A stretch of DNA of 64,000 nucleotides from Paeniglutamicibacter psychrophenolicus (GCF_017876575.1 NZ_JAGIOE010000001.1:1922001-1986000); one strand, 5' to 3'; shown: positions 43,897-53,644, numbered from the stretch's first letter. Program-made: numbers and translations. The notes: generated by a model not told the origin, from the sequence alone.

Positions 43897-45573
43897 TCAG
43901 TAGGCCTTGACGCGCTGTTCCACGATCAGGTGGACGAGGGCGAACTGGCCCTTCTGGTCAATGGCCTCCAGCGCGGCCTCGAGGGCGGCGGGAATGTCGG
44001 CGTCGTTCTCGACGCGGATGCCGAAGCCGCCGAAGGCCTGGGCCATCAACGCGAAGTCCGGGTTCTTCAGCTGGGTGCCCGAGATCCGCTGCGGGTAGTG
44101 GCGTTCCTGGTGTGTGCGGATGGTTCCGTATTCCTGGTTGTCCATCACGATGACCAGCGGGGTGGCGCCGTACTGTGCCGCGGTGGCCAGTTCCTGGCCG
44201 TTCATCAGGAACTCGCCGTCACCGGCGATGGTCACCACGCGGCGGCCAGGGAAGTTCAACGAGGCCGCGATGGCGGAGGGAACCGAGTACCCCATGGACC
44301 CGTTGCGGGCCGAAATCATCGAGGCGTATTCCTCGGTCGGGAAGTAGCGGTGCGCCCAGTTGGTGTGCTCGCCGGCACCCAGGGTGATGATGGCGTCCTT
44401 GGGCAGGGACGGGACCAGGTTGGCCATGAGCGTGTCCATGCGTGCCGGCCCCGCCGAGGGAGTGGCAGGGGGCAGGGCAGCGAACTTTTCCTGTTCGCCG
44501 CGCATGCGTTCGGTGAAGGACTTCCATTCGGGTTTGCCGGAGAATTCCATCATGACCAGGTCCCGGACAAAGACATCGGGCTTGGACACGATCTGGTGGG
44601 AGACCGGGCCGGAGCGGCCGCGCAGAGACGGGTCGATGGTGACCAGGAAGTTCTTCTTGGACCAGTCCTGGCGCACCAGGAAGCCGTCGGTGATGACATC
44701 GCCCGGGACGGTGCCGACGAAGATCAGCAGGTCGGTTTCCTCGAGCAGGTCGTAGGTGGGCTTCGGGCGGCCGTAGCCGATGGGCCCGACGTACGAGGGC
44801 GAGCTGAAGGGGATGTTGCCTTCGCAGCGCCATTCGACGGCTGCCGGCAGGTGGTGTTCCTCGAGCCAGGTGGTGAGCTGGCTGGTCCCTTCCTGGGTCC
44901 AGTCGTTGCCGCCCAGCACGAACAGGGGCTTGGAGGATTGCTGGAGTGCGTTCTTGAGCTCCTTCCAGTCCGTCACGGTCATGCCGCCGCTGGCCACCGG
45001 GATCACCGGGTGCAGGGAGGGGTCGACCATTTCCCGGATGACGTCCTCGGGCAATCCGACGACCACGGGTCCGGGGCGTCCGCTCATGGCGGCGAACATG
45101 GCTTCGGCCACGATTTCCGAGGCCCGCTCCGCGTGGTCCAGGACCATCACGCGCTTGGCTCCGGTGTCGAACCATGCCTTGATGTCGAATTCCTGGAAGG
45201 CCTCGCGGTCGCGGTGGGCGAAGGGAATCAGACCCACGAACAGGACCAGAGGGGTCGAGTCCTGCCATGCGGTGTGCAGCCCGACGTGCGCGTTGGCGGC
45301 ACCCGGTCCGCGGGTCACCATGGCGATGCCCGGGCGCTGGTGCATCTTGCCGTCGGCCTCGGCCATGTAGACAGCACCGCCTTCGTGGCGGCAGACGACG
45401 GTCTCGATGGGGGAGTGGTGCAGCCCGTCCAAGACGTCCAGGTAGCTCTCCCCGGGAATCACGTACGTGCGTTCCACACCGTGGGCCACCAGGGTGTCAA
45501 CGATGATGTGTCCGGCCGACTTCTTGGTCGGCACCTGGACCTCGGCGGGTTCTTGCAGTGCTTGGGTGCTCAT
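43897..45573 (-). CDS. Thiamine-pyrophosphate-dependent enzyme, acetolactate-synthase-like
   Basis: The 558-residue protein has the three-domain layout of TPP enzymes. The N-terminal pyrimidine-binding domain has catalytic Glu in CRHEGGAVYMAEADGK, the middle domain comes next, and the C-terminal cofactor domain has the motif GDGEFLMNGQELATA...MDNQEYG. It resembles the IlvB-like group that includes acetolactate synthase, sulfoacetaldehyde acetyltransferase and related decarboxylases. No small regulatory subunit or pathway gene is adjacent, so a biosynthetic IlvB role is unlikely and the substrate is open. The ATG at 45573 follows GGAG. Confidence 0.82.
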   Translation of the reverse strand: MSTQALQEPAEVQVPTKKSAGHIIVDTLVAHGVERTYVIPGESYLDVLDGLHHSPIETVVCRHEGGAVYMAEADGKMHQRPGIAMVTRGPGAANAHVGLHTAWQDSTPLVLFVGLIPFAHRDREAFQEFDIKAWFDTGAKRVMVLDHAERASEIVAEAMFAAMSGRPGPVVVGLPEDVIREMVDPSLHPVIPVASGGMTVTDWKELKNALQQSSKPLFVLGGNDWTQEGTSQLTTWLEEHHLPAAVEWRCEGNIPFSSPSYVGPIGYGRPKPTYDLLEETDLLIFVGTVPGDVITDGFLVRQDWSKKNFLVTIDPSLRGRSGPVSHQIVSKPDVFVRDLVMMEFSGKPEWKSFTERMRGEQEKFAALPPATPSAGPARMDTLMANLVPSLPKDAIITLGAGEHTNWAHRYFPTEEYASMISARNGSMGYSVPSAIAASLNFPGRRVVTIAGDGEFLMNGQELATAAQYGATPLVIVMDNQEYGTIRTHQERHYPQRISGTQLKNPDFALMAQAFGGFGIRVENDADIPAALEAALEAIDQKGQFALVHLIVEQRVKAY

Positions 45574-45817
45574 GCGTCATTGCTCCTTGCTGTCACCACG
45601 GCGAACGGGGACAAGTGTTGCACGGCGGACACGTCGTTGTGCCGCGTCGGGTCGAACGAAAGCTCAAGTTTCAGTAAATGTACATGATGCTCGGGACTGA
45701 CCCTAAGTATGGCGCGAAATGCTTCTGTCACAATGGGTGATTGATCACTATGACTTGTTTTTGCTATCGCACCTCCCGGTAAAACTGGGGTATTGGACCC
45801 GGGTCCACGGCCATTGA

Positions 45818-45856
45818 ATACCGAGTATGTAGGATGGTCGGAAGCATACTGAGTAT
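45818..45856. promoter_or_regulatory. Paired operators upstream of the PadR gene
   Basis: ATACTGAGTAT (45846-45856) is a perfect 5-1-5 palindrome, and ATACCGAGTAT (45818-45828) is the same with one change. The centres are 28 bp apart. They lie directly before the PadR start. PadR regulators commonly bind ATAC/GTAT palindromes, so autorepression is likely. Confidence 0.75.
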
Positions 45857-45868
45857 TTAGGGGTCGAT

Positions 45869-46456
45869 GTGTCAATCAAGCATTCATTGCTGGTCATGCT
45901 GGAACAGCAGCAACGTTATGGGTTCGAGCTGCGCGAGGAGTTCGAACGTTCCACCGGAAGCACCTGGCCGCTGAACATCGGGCAGGTCTACACAACACTG
46001 GACCGGCTTGAACGCGACGGACTGGTCAGCGACCTGGGCACGGACGAACGCGGTCACCGCTACTACTCCATCACCGAGGCGGGGCGGATGGAGGTCGCCA
46101 CATGGTTCTCCACCCCGGTGGCACCCAGCACCCCGCCGCGCAACGAGCTGGCCATCAAGCTCGCCCTGGCGCTTGGAATACCGCGGGTCGACGTCGCCGC
46201 GGTCATCCAGACCCAACGGCTCTCGACCATCCAGACCATGCAGGGATACGTGAGGTCCCGGCGCGAGGCCGACAAGGCCAACAAGGCAGAGGACTTTTCC
46301 TGGCGGTTGGTCCTGGAGTCGCTGATCTACTCGGCGGAGGCCGAGCTGAAGTGGCTGGACCACTGCGAGGCGAAAATGCTGACCATGGCCAAGCCCCCCA
46401 CCTCGGGAACCGCATCCGCGCAAGCCGCACCTGCCCGCACGCTGGAACTATCGTGA
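45869..46456 (+). CDS. PadR-family transcriptional regulator
   Basis: The 195-residue protein has the PadR winged helix (about 1-80), with RYGFELREEF, NIGQVYTTLDRLERDGLV and the wing GHRYYSITEAG. A C-terminal helical dimerisation domain (about 100-175) follows. The GTG at 45869 lies 12 bases after the second palindrome, so the operator probably overlaps the promoter. Its stop TGA overlaps the GTG of the ABC ATPase gene. PadR regulators of this layout usually repress the exporter that follows and release on binding its substrate. Confidence 0.92.
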   Translation: MSIKHSLLVMLEQQQRYGFELREEFERSTGSTWPLNIGQVYTTLDRLERDGLVSDLGTDERGHRYYSITEAGRMEVATWFSTPVAPSTPPRNELAIKLALALGIPRVDVAAVIQTQRLSTIQTMQGYVRSRREADKANKAEDFSWRLVLESLIYSAEAELKWLDHCEAKMLTMAKPPTSGTASAQAAPARTLELS

Positions 46457-47184
46457 GCGCCCCGGTGAAACGGCAGTTGCTGGAACTGTCGGGCGTGACC
46501 AAGACCTACGGCACCGGGGACACCGCCGTTGCCGCATTGCGCGATGTCTCATTCAGCGTCGACGAGGGGGAATTCGTCGCGGTGATGGGTCCCTCCGGGT
46601 CCGGCAAGTCCTCCTTGCTCGCGCTGGCCGGCGGGCTCGACGCAGCCACCAGCGGAGAGGTGTACATCCAGGACACACCGCTGGGCCGGTTGGGCCGGGC
46701 CGAATTGGCCCGGCTGCGCCGCCGGGCGGTGGGCTACGTCTTCCAGGACTTCAACCTGATTCCCACGCTGACCGCGGTGGAGAACGCCGCACTGCCGCTG
46801 GAGCTCGATGGCTGGAAGCCGGCGAAGGCGCACCGGGTGGCGCGCAACGCCCTGCGCCAGGTGGGCATCGAACACCTGGCCGAGCGGTTCATGGACCAGC
46901 TCTCCGGTGGCCAGCAGCAACGGGTCGCCATCGCCCGGGCGGTCATCGGGGAACGCTCCCTGATCCTTGCCGACGAGCCAACCGGGGCGCTGGACTCGGT
47001 GACCGGCAACGGTGTCCTCGAGGTGCTGCGCCAGCGCGCGGATGCCGGGGCCGCGGTGGTCATGGTGACGCACGAGCCCCGTCACGCGGGGTGGGCGGAC
47101 CGTGTGGTGTTCCTCAAGGACGGACGCATCGTGGACCAGACCGCGCTGCAGACCGACCCGGCTTCGTTGTTGGTGACTGGCTGA
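46453..47184 (+). CDS. ABC transporter ATP-binding protein (MacB/LolD type)
   Basis: The 243-residue ATPase has Walker [10 protein letters not shown] (about 47-55), Q loop FQDFN, signature LSGGQQQR, Walker [13 protein letters not shown] and the H-loop THEPRH. This is the pattern of ATPases that work with FtsX-type permeases. The GTG start overlaps the PadR stop (GTGA) and its own stop overlaps the permease start (TGATG), so the three are translationally coupled. It powers the 982-residue permease that follows. Confidence 0.92.
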   Translation: MSAPVKRQLLELSGVTKTYGTGDTAVAALRDVSFSVDEGEFVAVMGPSGSGKSSLLALAGGLDAATSGEVYIQDTPLGRLGRAELARLRRRAVGYVFQDFNLIPTLTAVENAALPLELDGWKPAKAHRVARNALRQVGIEHLAERFMDQLSGGQQQRVAIARAVIGERSLILADEPTGALDSVTGNGVLEVLRQRADAGAAVVMVTHEPRHAGWADRVVFLKDGRIVDQTALQTDPASLLVTG

Positions 47185-50132
47185 TGTTCAAACCCAAAAC
47201 CCGGAGGCATCCCTCATCCAATTCCGTGCGTGCCACGACGCTGGCCCGGCGCATGGCCTGGCGGGACATCAACAAGAGCAAGCCGCGCTCGGTACTGGTC
47301 ATCTCTTTGGTTGCCCTGCCGCTGATGGTGATGGTCCTGGTCGCCACCCTCCTGGACAGCAGCACTCCCAGCGCAGCCGAAAAGACGGCCACGCAGCTGG
47401 GTCTCTTTGACCAGCAACTCGTGTCGATGGAGGGCACGGTGGGGATGGTACAGAACCCCCGGGACCCCAGCTCCTGGCACAGCACCGAGGACTACCAGGA
47501 AGGCGCGGCGACGATACCCGCGGCCAGCCTCAAGACCATGCTCGGCGCCGTGCCGCCCGGCGCGCACGCCACGGCCGTCGTGCGCGGCTTTGCGACGGTG
47601 AAGGGGCCCGAGTTCTCCGTGGGTGCACCGATCAGCGCCGGAACGTTTTTGGACCCGCTCTTTTCCGGTCGCTATCTCCTGCGCGAGGGGAACTGGGGAA
47701 GCGACTCCTCGGTGCTGCTGACCGGCGACCTGGCCACGGAACTCGGCGTGGGCCTTGGCGGCACAGTCTCATTGGGCGAGGAAGAATACCCGGTCGCCGG
47801 GATACTGGAAGACAGGTCGGAGGATTCCTCGCTGGCCACCGACCTGGCCGCGGCGTTCGGGCTCGGAAACCACAAATCCCATGGGGTCTTCATTGCTCCC
47901 GGGCATCCCTTCGCCGAGGAATTCGAGGCGTGGTCAACCAGCGTCTTTGTCGAAGGCATGTCGGTGACCAGAGCGGAACAAGAGGCACTGAACGGAAAAG
48001 GCATGGGCAGCTATGACCGTGCCACCATGCTGGGAGCCGGATCGGCCGGCATCTGGGGACAGGCAAATCCGGACTCCGATGCCTCGGACGCTCTCGCCCG
48101 GATCCTGGTCCTCTTTGTCATCGGGTTCTTCGTGTTCCTGGAAGTCGGGCTGCTTGCCGGCGCGGCCTTTGCCGTGGGTGCCCGAAAACAACGAAGGTCC
48201 CTGGCGCTGCTGTCCGCCAACGGTGCCGAAGCCGGAACCATCCGGTCGATCAGCGGGTACTCCGGGTTGTTCCTTGGGGGAATCGCGGTCCTGCTGGGAA
48301 CCGGGCTCGGATTGTTGGTTGCCTGGGCCACGATCCGATGGAGCGAGCAATTTGCCGGCGGGTTTTCGGGCTGGCACGTTCCCCGGGACCTGGTCGTCGC
48401 CTTGATGCTGCTGGCACTGGCCAGTTCCGTCATTGCCGCGCTGGTTCCGGCATGGTCGGTGGCCAGCCACAGCGCCCTTTCGGCCCTGCGCAGCGTCGGG
48501 GAGGGCGCTGCACGCAAGCCCAGGTTCCCGGTGGCCGGGTTCGTGCTCCTGGGACTGGGGCTTGCCGCCTGGGCCACGGCGCTGTTCCTGGGACTGGGCG
48601 CCGGCACCTACGGATTGCTGCAGGCGCGCAGCAGTTACATCGTCCTGGGATTCGTCGTCGGAATGGTTCTGTGCACCGTGGGCATGATGCTGGGCATCGG
48701 TCACATCCTTTCGCTCGTGGGGAAGGCCGGACACCGGCTGCCGCTGGCTGCACGCCTCGCGATCCGCGACATCCAGCGCAACAAGGGACGCACCGTGCCG
48801 GCGGTGTCCGCCGTGATTGCCGGCACCGCGCTGGCCGCGGCCCTGGCGCTCGCCGTGGGACACGGCGTCGCGGGGGCCGGTTACCTCGATGCCGCCCGGT
48901 CCTCATCGGTGGTCTCGGTGTATTCCACGGGAGAGTTGGACACGGCAAACACCGCTGACCTGGACAGGGACACAGCCCAGGAAAACGTGGTGCTGGAACA
49001 GCTGGCCCGGGAGGGGCATGCGGTGCGCGCCAACTCCCGCTTCGGGATGTTTCACGACGGTCATTTCAACGTCGGAACCGACGAGGAAACCATGGACACC
49101 TTCGTGGCGCTGCTGGCCCGCGGGAGCGCCTGCCGATTCGGGGCCCGCGAGCCGCTTGTCTCGGAGAAACCAAGCAGTGCGTCCATCCAGCAACAGATCG
49201 ACTCCATGCGTGCCCGGGTCGAGGCGAGTGACAGGTTCACCGTGAACTACTGCGGCGTCGACGACGGATCCAACGCTTCCGTACCCGGCGACGTCTCGGT
49301 GGATGTCACCGACCAGACCGGACTGGAGATGGTGCTGGGGAAGAACTACGCCCCGGAGGTCGGTGAGGCATTCAATCGCGGCAGCGCCATCGTCACGGTG
49401 CCCGAATTTGTCGACGACGGCGGCCGACTCACCATCGGCGTACCCGACTATAGGTATCCAGGGATCTACACCGGCGAGGTGTCCATCGGGTCATCGGGTG
49501 CCGTGGTCTTCGCCCCGCTGAAACGCACCATGGAATTCGACGCAGTGGAAGTGCCCAACGGCGGGGCAAGCTCCCTGCCCAGGGTCATGGTCTCAGCGAA
49601 AGCGATCCTTGGCTCCGGGGGCTTCGTCGCGGACCCGAGGCAAATGGTGGAACTTGAACGATCATTGGAATCCGGGGAAATCGAGAAGCTGAACCAGGGG
49701 CTGCAGAAGTTTGGGGCGTCCATTGGCGGAAGCTACGGCCCGACGGGCATCGACCGGCTGATGGTCCAGGTGCCGTGGCTGCTGGTCATCGCCGCATCGC
49801 TGTTGATCCTCACCACCGCTGCCATCACCACGGGCCTGGCCCTGGCCGACGGCCGCGAGGACGCCCGGGTCATGGTGGGCGTGGGTGCGTCCCAGAAGAC
49901 CAGGCGCCGCCTTGGCGGGGTGCAGGCCGGATTGGTGGCCGTCCTGGGCGTGGTCCTGGGACTCGGCCTGGGTGCCGTGCCGGTGGGGATCCTGATGCTG
50001 ATCCTGGAAGGAACGATCGACACCAGGATCCTGGTGCCATTGCTCGGGCTGCTGGTGATCCCGGTGCTGGCGGCCGGCATCGGCTGGGCCATGGTGGAGC
50101 GCAAGATCCCGGGAACTAGGGTGGGTGCATGA
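47184..50132 (+). CDS. FtsX-family ABC transporter permease
   Basis: The 982-residue permease has one N-terminal helix (about 35-58), a large extracellular region (about 60-310), and a first FtsX domain with several helices (about 315-500). A second extracellular region (about 590-880) and a C-terminal FtsX domain (about 885-980) follow. Duplicated FtsX domains are typical of exporters that move lipoproteins, peptides or antibiotics with force applied across the membrane. Two Cys in the second external region (GSACRFG, NYCGVDD) may form a disulfide. The ATG overlaps the ATPase stop. The substrate is unknown. Confidence 0.9.
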   Translation: MFKPKTRRHPSSNSVRATTLARRMAWRDINKSKPRSVLVISLVALPLMVMVLVATLLDSSTPSAAEKTATQLGLFDQQLVSMEGTVGMVQNPRDPSSWHSTEDYQEGAATIPAASLKTMLGAVPPGAHATAVVRGFATVKGPEFSVGAPISAGTFLDPLFSGRYLLREGNWGSDSSVLLTGDLATELGVGLGGTVSLGEEEYPVAGILEDRSEDSSLATDLAAAFGLGNHKSHGVFIAPGHPFAEEFEAWSTSVFVEGMSVTRAEQEALNGKGMGSYDRATMLGAGSAGIWGQANPDSDASDALARILVLFVIGFFVFLEVGLLAGAAFAVGARKQRRSLALLSANGAEAGTIRSISGYSGLFLGGIAVLLGTGLGLLVAWATIRWSEQFAGGFSGWHVPRDLVVALMLLALASSVIAALVPAWSVASHSALSALRSVGEGAARKPRFPVAGFVLLGLGLAAWATALFLGLGAGTYGLLQARSSYIVLGFVVGMVLCTVGMMLGIGHILSLVGKAGHRLPLAARLAIRDIQRNKGRTVPAVSAVIAGTALAAALALAVGHGVAGAGYLDAARSSSVVSVYSTGELDTANTADLDRDTAQENVVLEQLAREGHAVRANSRFGMFHDGHFNVGTDEETMDTFVALLARGSACRFGAREPLVSEKPSSASIQQQIDSMRARVEASDRFTVNYCGVDDGSNASVPGDVSVDVTDQTGLEMVLGKNYAPEVGEAFNRGSAIVTVPEFVDDGGRLTIGVPDYRYPGIYTGEVSIGSSGAVVFAPLKRTMEFDAVEVPNGGASSLPRVMVSAKAILGSGGFVADPRQMVELERSLESGEIEKLNQGLQKFGASIGGSYGPTGIDRLMVQVPWLLVIAASLLILTTAAITTGLALADGREDARVMVGVGASQKTRRRLGGVQAGLVAVLGVVLGLGLGAVPVGILMLILEGTIDTRILVPLLGLLVIPVLAAGIGWAMVERKIPGTRVGA

Positions 50133-50719
50133 GCCACAGACCAGATCCCCGTTCTGCGGCGTGCCTGCGCCCCTGGACCGACTCCGTCAATGACATCGCC
50201 GCGATCCTCGATGCCTTCGACAGCGATGACATGGCGGCACAGGCCGGGGAGCCCATCAGCACCGAGGCAGCCGCACGGCGCTGGGTGGCACAGTGGATCG
50301 ATCCCGGGAACGCGGGCGCCGTGGCCTTCGCCATTGACGTGGCGGGCAGGGCCGTCGGGCACGCGATGGCCGGCGCCATCGACCGCCGCCACGACACGGC
50401 ATGGGTGTCGTACTGGGTCGCGACCGAGGCCCGCGGTACGGGGCTGGCCTCGCGGGCGACCGCCGGCCTGGCCGAGCACTGCTTCGGTGCCCTGGGGCTC
50501 TTTCGCCTCGAACTGGCCTACCGGGCAAACAATCCAGGCTCAGCCGGAGTGGCCAGGAACGCAGGGTTCCGCATCGAGGGCCTGGAACGCGCGAAGCTGC
50601 GCTACCTGGACGAACACGGCAACCCGGTCCGGTACGACGTGCAGACCTGCGCCCGGCTGCGCAGCGACGGCCCCGCACTTGTCCCGCCGCTGCCGCTCGC
50701 CCCTGCGGGTACCGCGTAA
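50129..50719 (+). CDS. GNAT acetyltransferase (RimJ/RimL type)
   Basis: The 196-residue protein has the GNAT acetyl-CoA region VSYWVATEARGTGLASRATAGL (about 92-113). LGLFRLELAYRANNPGSAGVARNAGFRIEG follows. Its ATG overlaps the permease stop (ATGA), making it the fourth gene of the PadR-ABC operon. That placement is unusual and suggests modification of the exported compound, or a target of the same stress. A strong terminator follows. Confidence 0.85.
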   Translation: MSHRPDPRSAACLRPWTDSVNDIAAILDAFDSDDMAAQAGEPISTEAAARRWVAQWIDPGNAGAVAFAIDVAGRAVGHAMAGAIDRRHDTAWVSYWVATEARGTGLASRATAGLAEHCFGALGLFRLELAYRANNPGSAGVARNAGFRIEGLERAKLRYLDEHGNPVRYDVQTCARLRSDGPALVPPLPLAPAGTA

Positions 50720-50739
50720 ACCGGGGAACGACCTTGGAC

Positions 50740-50778
50740 GGCAAATGGCCCGGAACCAACAGGTTCCGGACCATTGCC
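50740..50778. terminator. Terminator between the ABC operon and the PnuC-like gene
   Basis: GGCAAATGGCCCGGAACC and GGTTCCGGACCATTGCC pair over 16-17 bp with small mismatches, around a 4-base loop. It can serve both convergent units. Confidence 0.85.
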
Positions 50779-50801
50779 GTGACGAAAAAACGCGCCTGTG
50801 C

Positions 50802-51503
50802 CTAAGCGGCGTACGGGCTTGGCGGGTACTTCGCGCCAGGAGTCGCATCGGCTTCCATCGAGGCCTGGGTGGGCAGGTTGCGCCAGGCGAACCAGCCGTA
50901 GATTCCGGCCAGGGCCTGGAAGACCGTGACGCCGAGCAGTGCGAGGGCGGGGTTGGTGTCAAAGAGCAGGGCGACATAGACGATGGCCGATGCGGTGCTG
51001 GCCAGCCATGCCCAGCGGTAACCGCACGCGATGCCGAGAAGTGACACGATCAGCGCGGCCTCGGCCGCGAAGGAGATCCACAAGGCCGAGGTTCCCTCCG
51101 TGAAGATGAACCCGGAAGTCAGCATGCGGCCCATGCGCAGGGCCGTGAACACCAGCACCAGCAGCACGCCGATCAGCAGGGACTTGACGCTGAACCCGCG
51201 CTGGATGACCTTGCGTCCGAACCTCCCGGAGATTTCGAACTTGGAGAAGCGCCACAGGCCGAAGGCCGCCGCCAGCAGGGCCGGCACGGCATAGGCGAGT
51301 AGGGACGCCTCGAATTGCAGGGCGATGACCAGCGGTCCGGCGAAGACCGCGAGGACCTGTGCCCACCAGCCCAGGTCGTTGCGCCGGGCAAGCACCACCA
51401 TGGCGATGCAGCTGAGCAGTGCCGAGAGGGCAAAGAGTGCCACCTGGGTTCCGGAATCCGTTCCGGGGGCCTGGGTGAAGAGATTGTAGAAAAGTTCGTC
51501 CAC
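50802..51503 (-). CDS. PnuC-like membrane protein
   Basis: The 233-residue protein has about seven hydrophobic segments and ends near ALAGIYGWFAWRNLP, which recalls the last helix of PnuC nicotinamide mononucleotide/riboside transporters. The N-terminal half is less typical, so a related small transporter remains possible. The start is GTG at 51503. No NAD salvage gene or NiaR-type site is visible nearby. Confidence 0.55.
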   Translation of the reverse strand: MDELFYNLFTQAPGTDSGTQVALFALSALLSCIAMVVLARRNDLGWWAQVLAVFAGPLVIALQFEASLLAYAVPALLAAAFGLWRFSKFEISGRFGRKVIQRGFSVKSLLIGVLLVLVFTALRMGRMLTSGFIFTEGTSALWISFAAEAALIVSLLGIACGYRWAWLASTASAIVYVALLFDTNPALALLGVTVFQALAGIYGWFAWRNLPTQASMEADATPGAKYPPSPYAA

Positions 51504-51591
51504 GAAGAATGCTGCCTATTCACAAAGAAAATCGGTGGGGGCGGTGCGGTGCCTCAGCTATTGATCGTAGCGCGACTTGAGGTGGTGAACC

Positions 51592-52209
51592 CTATTGGCC
51601 GTTCTGGTGCAACCCGTCGAACATCATGGTGATGGCATGCTCCTCGACCTCTTCGGCCGTGACGTTTCCATCTTCCCTGAACCATTCGACCAGGGAGTTG
51701 ATGGTGCCGAAGAGCAGGCGGGTGGTGGTGCGCGGGTCGATATCGCTGCGCAGCGAGCCTTCCTGCTGGGCCTCGACCACCAGGTCAGAGACCTTGCGGT
51801 CCACGGCGCGACGGCGCTGGAGCGCATCGCGCTCGATCTCGGTGTTCCCGCGCAGCCGCAGCAGCAGCGTCACGTATTGCTGGCGCTTGACCAGGACCCG
51901 GATCGTGGAACGGAGGAAGAACTTCAGGCGTTCCTCGGCGGTGCCCACGCTGGCACGTTCGTCCTCGGCGATGGCCTCGAGCGGAACCAACGCCTCATCG
52001 AGGGCCAGGCGCAGCAAGTCGCCCTTGGAGGGGACATGGTGGTAGATCGCGGACTTGCTGATGCCAAGGTTCTCGGCGAGCTTGCCCATGGAGGTGGCGT
52101 CGTAGCCGTGCTTGTTGAACACCTCCACGGCAATCGAGAGGACGGATTCCTGGTCGTATCCGGGTCGACCGCGCTTGGTCGGTGAGGAGTTCGTAACGCT
52201 GGCAGTCAT
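51592..52209 (-). CDS. paaR: TetR-family regulator of phenylacetate degradation
   Basis: The 205-residue protein has the TetR helix-turn-helix (about 20-66, MGKLAENLGISKSAIYHHVPSKGDLL) and a C-terminal ligand domain. The neighbouring paaK-paaI genes, and a PaaR-like site 12 bp before its own start and before other paa genes in the window, support the assignment. Known PaaR proteins repress paa genes and let go when phenylacetyl-CoA is present. The ATG at 52209 follows directly on a GC-poor segment holding the operator. Autoregulation is likely. Confidence 0.87.
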   Translation of the reverse strand: MTASVTNSSPTKRGRPGYDQESVLSIAVEVFNKHGYDATSMGKLAENLGISKSAIYHHVPSKGDLLRLALDEALVPLEAIAEDERASVGTAEERLKFFLRSTIRVLVKRQQYVTLLLRLRGNTEIERDALQRRRAVDRKVSDLVVEAQQEGSLRSDIDPRTTTRLLFGTINSLVEWFREDGNVTAEEVEEHAITMMFDGLHQNGQ

Positions 52210-52220
52210 GATTCCTCATT

Positions 52221-52242
52221 CTCTCACGAACGGTCGGTCCGT
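52221..52242 (-). promoter_or_regulatory. PaaR-type operator upstream of paaR
   Basis: CGAACGGTCGGTCCGT within this stretch fits the core CG-N2-CG-N2-CGGT of the corynebacterial PaaR site. It lies 12-33 bp before the paaR ATG. Confidence 0.65.
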
Positions 52243-52321
52243 AAAGCCGGGCCTGGATGCCGCCTGGAGGGGCGGACGGTGGCGTGCCCATCGCCCGCCC
52301 CTTCGGGCGGCGGTGGTCGAC

Positions 52322-53644
52322 CTACTTCTTCTCGCGCAGGTCGTAGATGCGGCGCAGCTTGCCCGAGGAACGGGCCAGGGAACCGGGGTCCACGACGTCG
52401 ATCTCGCAGGACGAACCGACATGGATCTTGATTTCCCTGGCAAGTTCCCTGCCGGCAGCGATCGCGCGGTCGGCGTCGCAGTCCTCGCGGCGCTCGATGC
52501 GCACCGCCAGCTGGTCCATGCGGCCCGGCCGGGTGATCTCCAGCTGGAAGTGCGGGGAAAGTCCCGGCACCCGCAACGCGATCTCCTCGATCTGCGACGG
52601 GAAGAGGTTCACGCCCCGCAGGATGATCATGTCGTCGCTGCGCCCGGTGATCCTGCCCATGCGGCGGTGCCCCGGCCGGGCGGTGCCCGGCAGCAGGCGG
52701 GTGAGGTCGTGGGTGCGGTAGCGGATGATCGGCAGGGCCTGCTTGGTCAGCGAGGTGAACACCAGTTCGCCGTGCTCGCCGTCGCGCAGGACCCGGGTCT
52801 CGTCGAAGGCGTCGATGATCTCCGGGCGGAAGTGGTCCTCCCAGATGTGGCTGCCGTCCTTGGTCTCGTTGGACTCGCCGGCAACGCCGGGGCCCATGAC
52901 CTCGGACAGGCCGTAGATGTCGCAGGCGTCCAGGTCGAACATGACCTCGAGCTCGTGGCGCATTTCCTCGGTCCACGGCTCGGCCCCGAGAACCGCGGTC
53001 TTCAGCGAGGTCTTGCGCGGGTCGATCCCGGCCCGCTGCATGGCATCGCCGATGGTCAGCAGGTAGGTGGGTGTGCACAGGATCGCGTCGGGCTCGAAGT
53101 CCTGGATCAGCGTGATCTGCTTTTCGGTCTGGCCGCCGGACATCGGGATCACGGTGGTGCCCAGGCGCTCGGCCGCGGCGTGGGCACCGAGCCCGCCGGT
53201 GAACAAGCCGTAGCCGTAGGCGTTGTGGACCTTCCATCCCGGCTTCACGCCCGAGAGGCGCAGGCAGCGGGCGCCCATCTTGGCCCAGTCGTCCAGGTCC
53301 TTCTGGGTGTAGCCGACCACGGTGGCCCGGCCGGTGGTGCCGGAGGATGCGTGGATGCGGGCGACCTCGTGCTGCGGAACGGCGAACATGCCAAACGGGT
53401 AGGTCTTGCGCAGGTCTTCCTTTTCCGTGAACGGGAACTTGGACAGGTCCGCCAGTTCCTTCAGGTCGCTCGGGTGCACGCCGGCGGCATCGTACTTTTC
53501 CTTGTACAGGGGAACCCTGTCGTACGCGTAGGCCAGGGTGTCCTGCAGGCGCGTGAGCTGGATCGATTCGATCTGGTCGCGGCTCATGGTTTCTTCCGGG
53601 TCCAACGGGTTGGGCAGTTCGATCCGGGTGGAGGTCTGGGTCAT
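52322..53644 (-). CDS. paaK: Phenylacetate-CoA ligase
   Basis: The 440-residue AMP-forming ligase activates phenylacetate to phenylacetyl-CoA, the first step of the pathway and the likely inducer of PaaR. The PaaK-specific pattern is present: ASSGTTGRATVVGYTQ (about 93-108), YGYGLFTGGLGAHAAAE, DIYGLSEVMGPGVA, the hinge GRSDDMIILRGVNLFPSQIEE and the C-terminal domain. The ATG at 53644 follows AAGG. It lies 50 bases after paaI in the same direction and 112 bases before paaR. Confidence 0.95.
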   Translation of the reverse strand: MTQTSTRIELPNPLDPEETMSRDQIESIQLTRLQDTLAYAYDRVPLYKEKYDAAGVHPSDLKELADLSKFPFTEKEDLRKTYPFGMFAVPQHEVARIHASSGTTGRATVVGYTQKDLDDWAKMGARCLRLSGVKPGWKVHNAYGYGLFTGGLGAHAAAERLGTTVIPMSGGQTEKQITLIQDFEPDAILCTPTYLLTIGDAMQRAGIDPRKTSLKTAVLGAEPWTEEMRHELEVMFDLDACDIYGLSEVMGPGVAGESNETKDGSHIWEDHFRPEIIDAFDETRVLRDGEHGELVFTSLTKQALPIIRYRTHDLTRLLPGTARPGHRRMGRITGRSDDMIILRGVNLFPSQIEEIALRVPGLSPHFQLEITRPGRMDQLAVRIERREDCDADRAIAAGRELAREIKIHVGSSCEIDVVDPGSLARSSGKLRRIYDLREKK

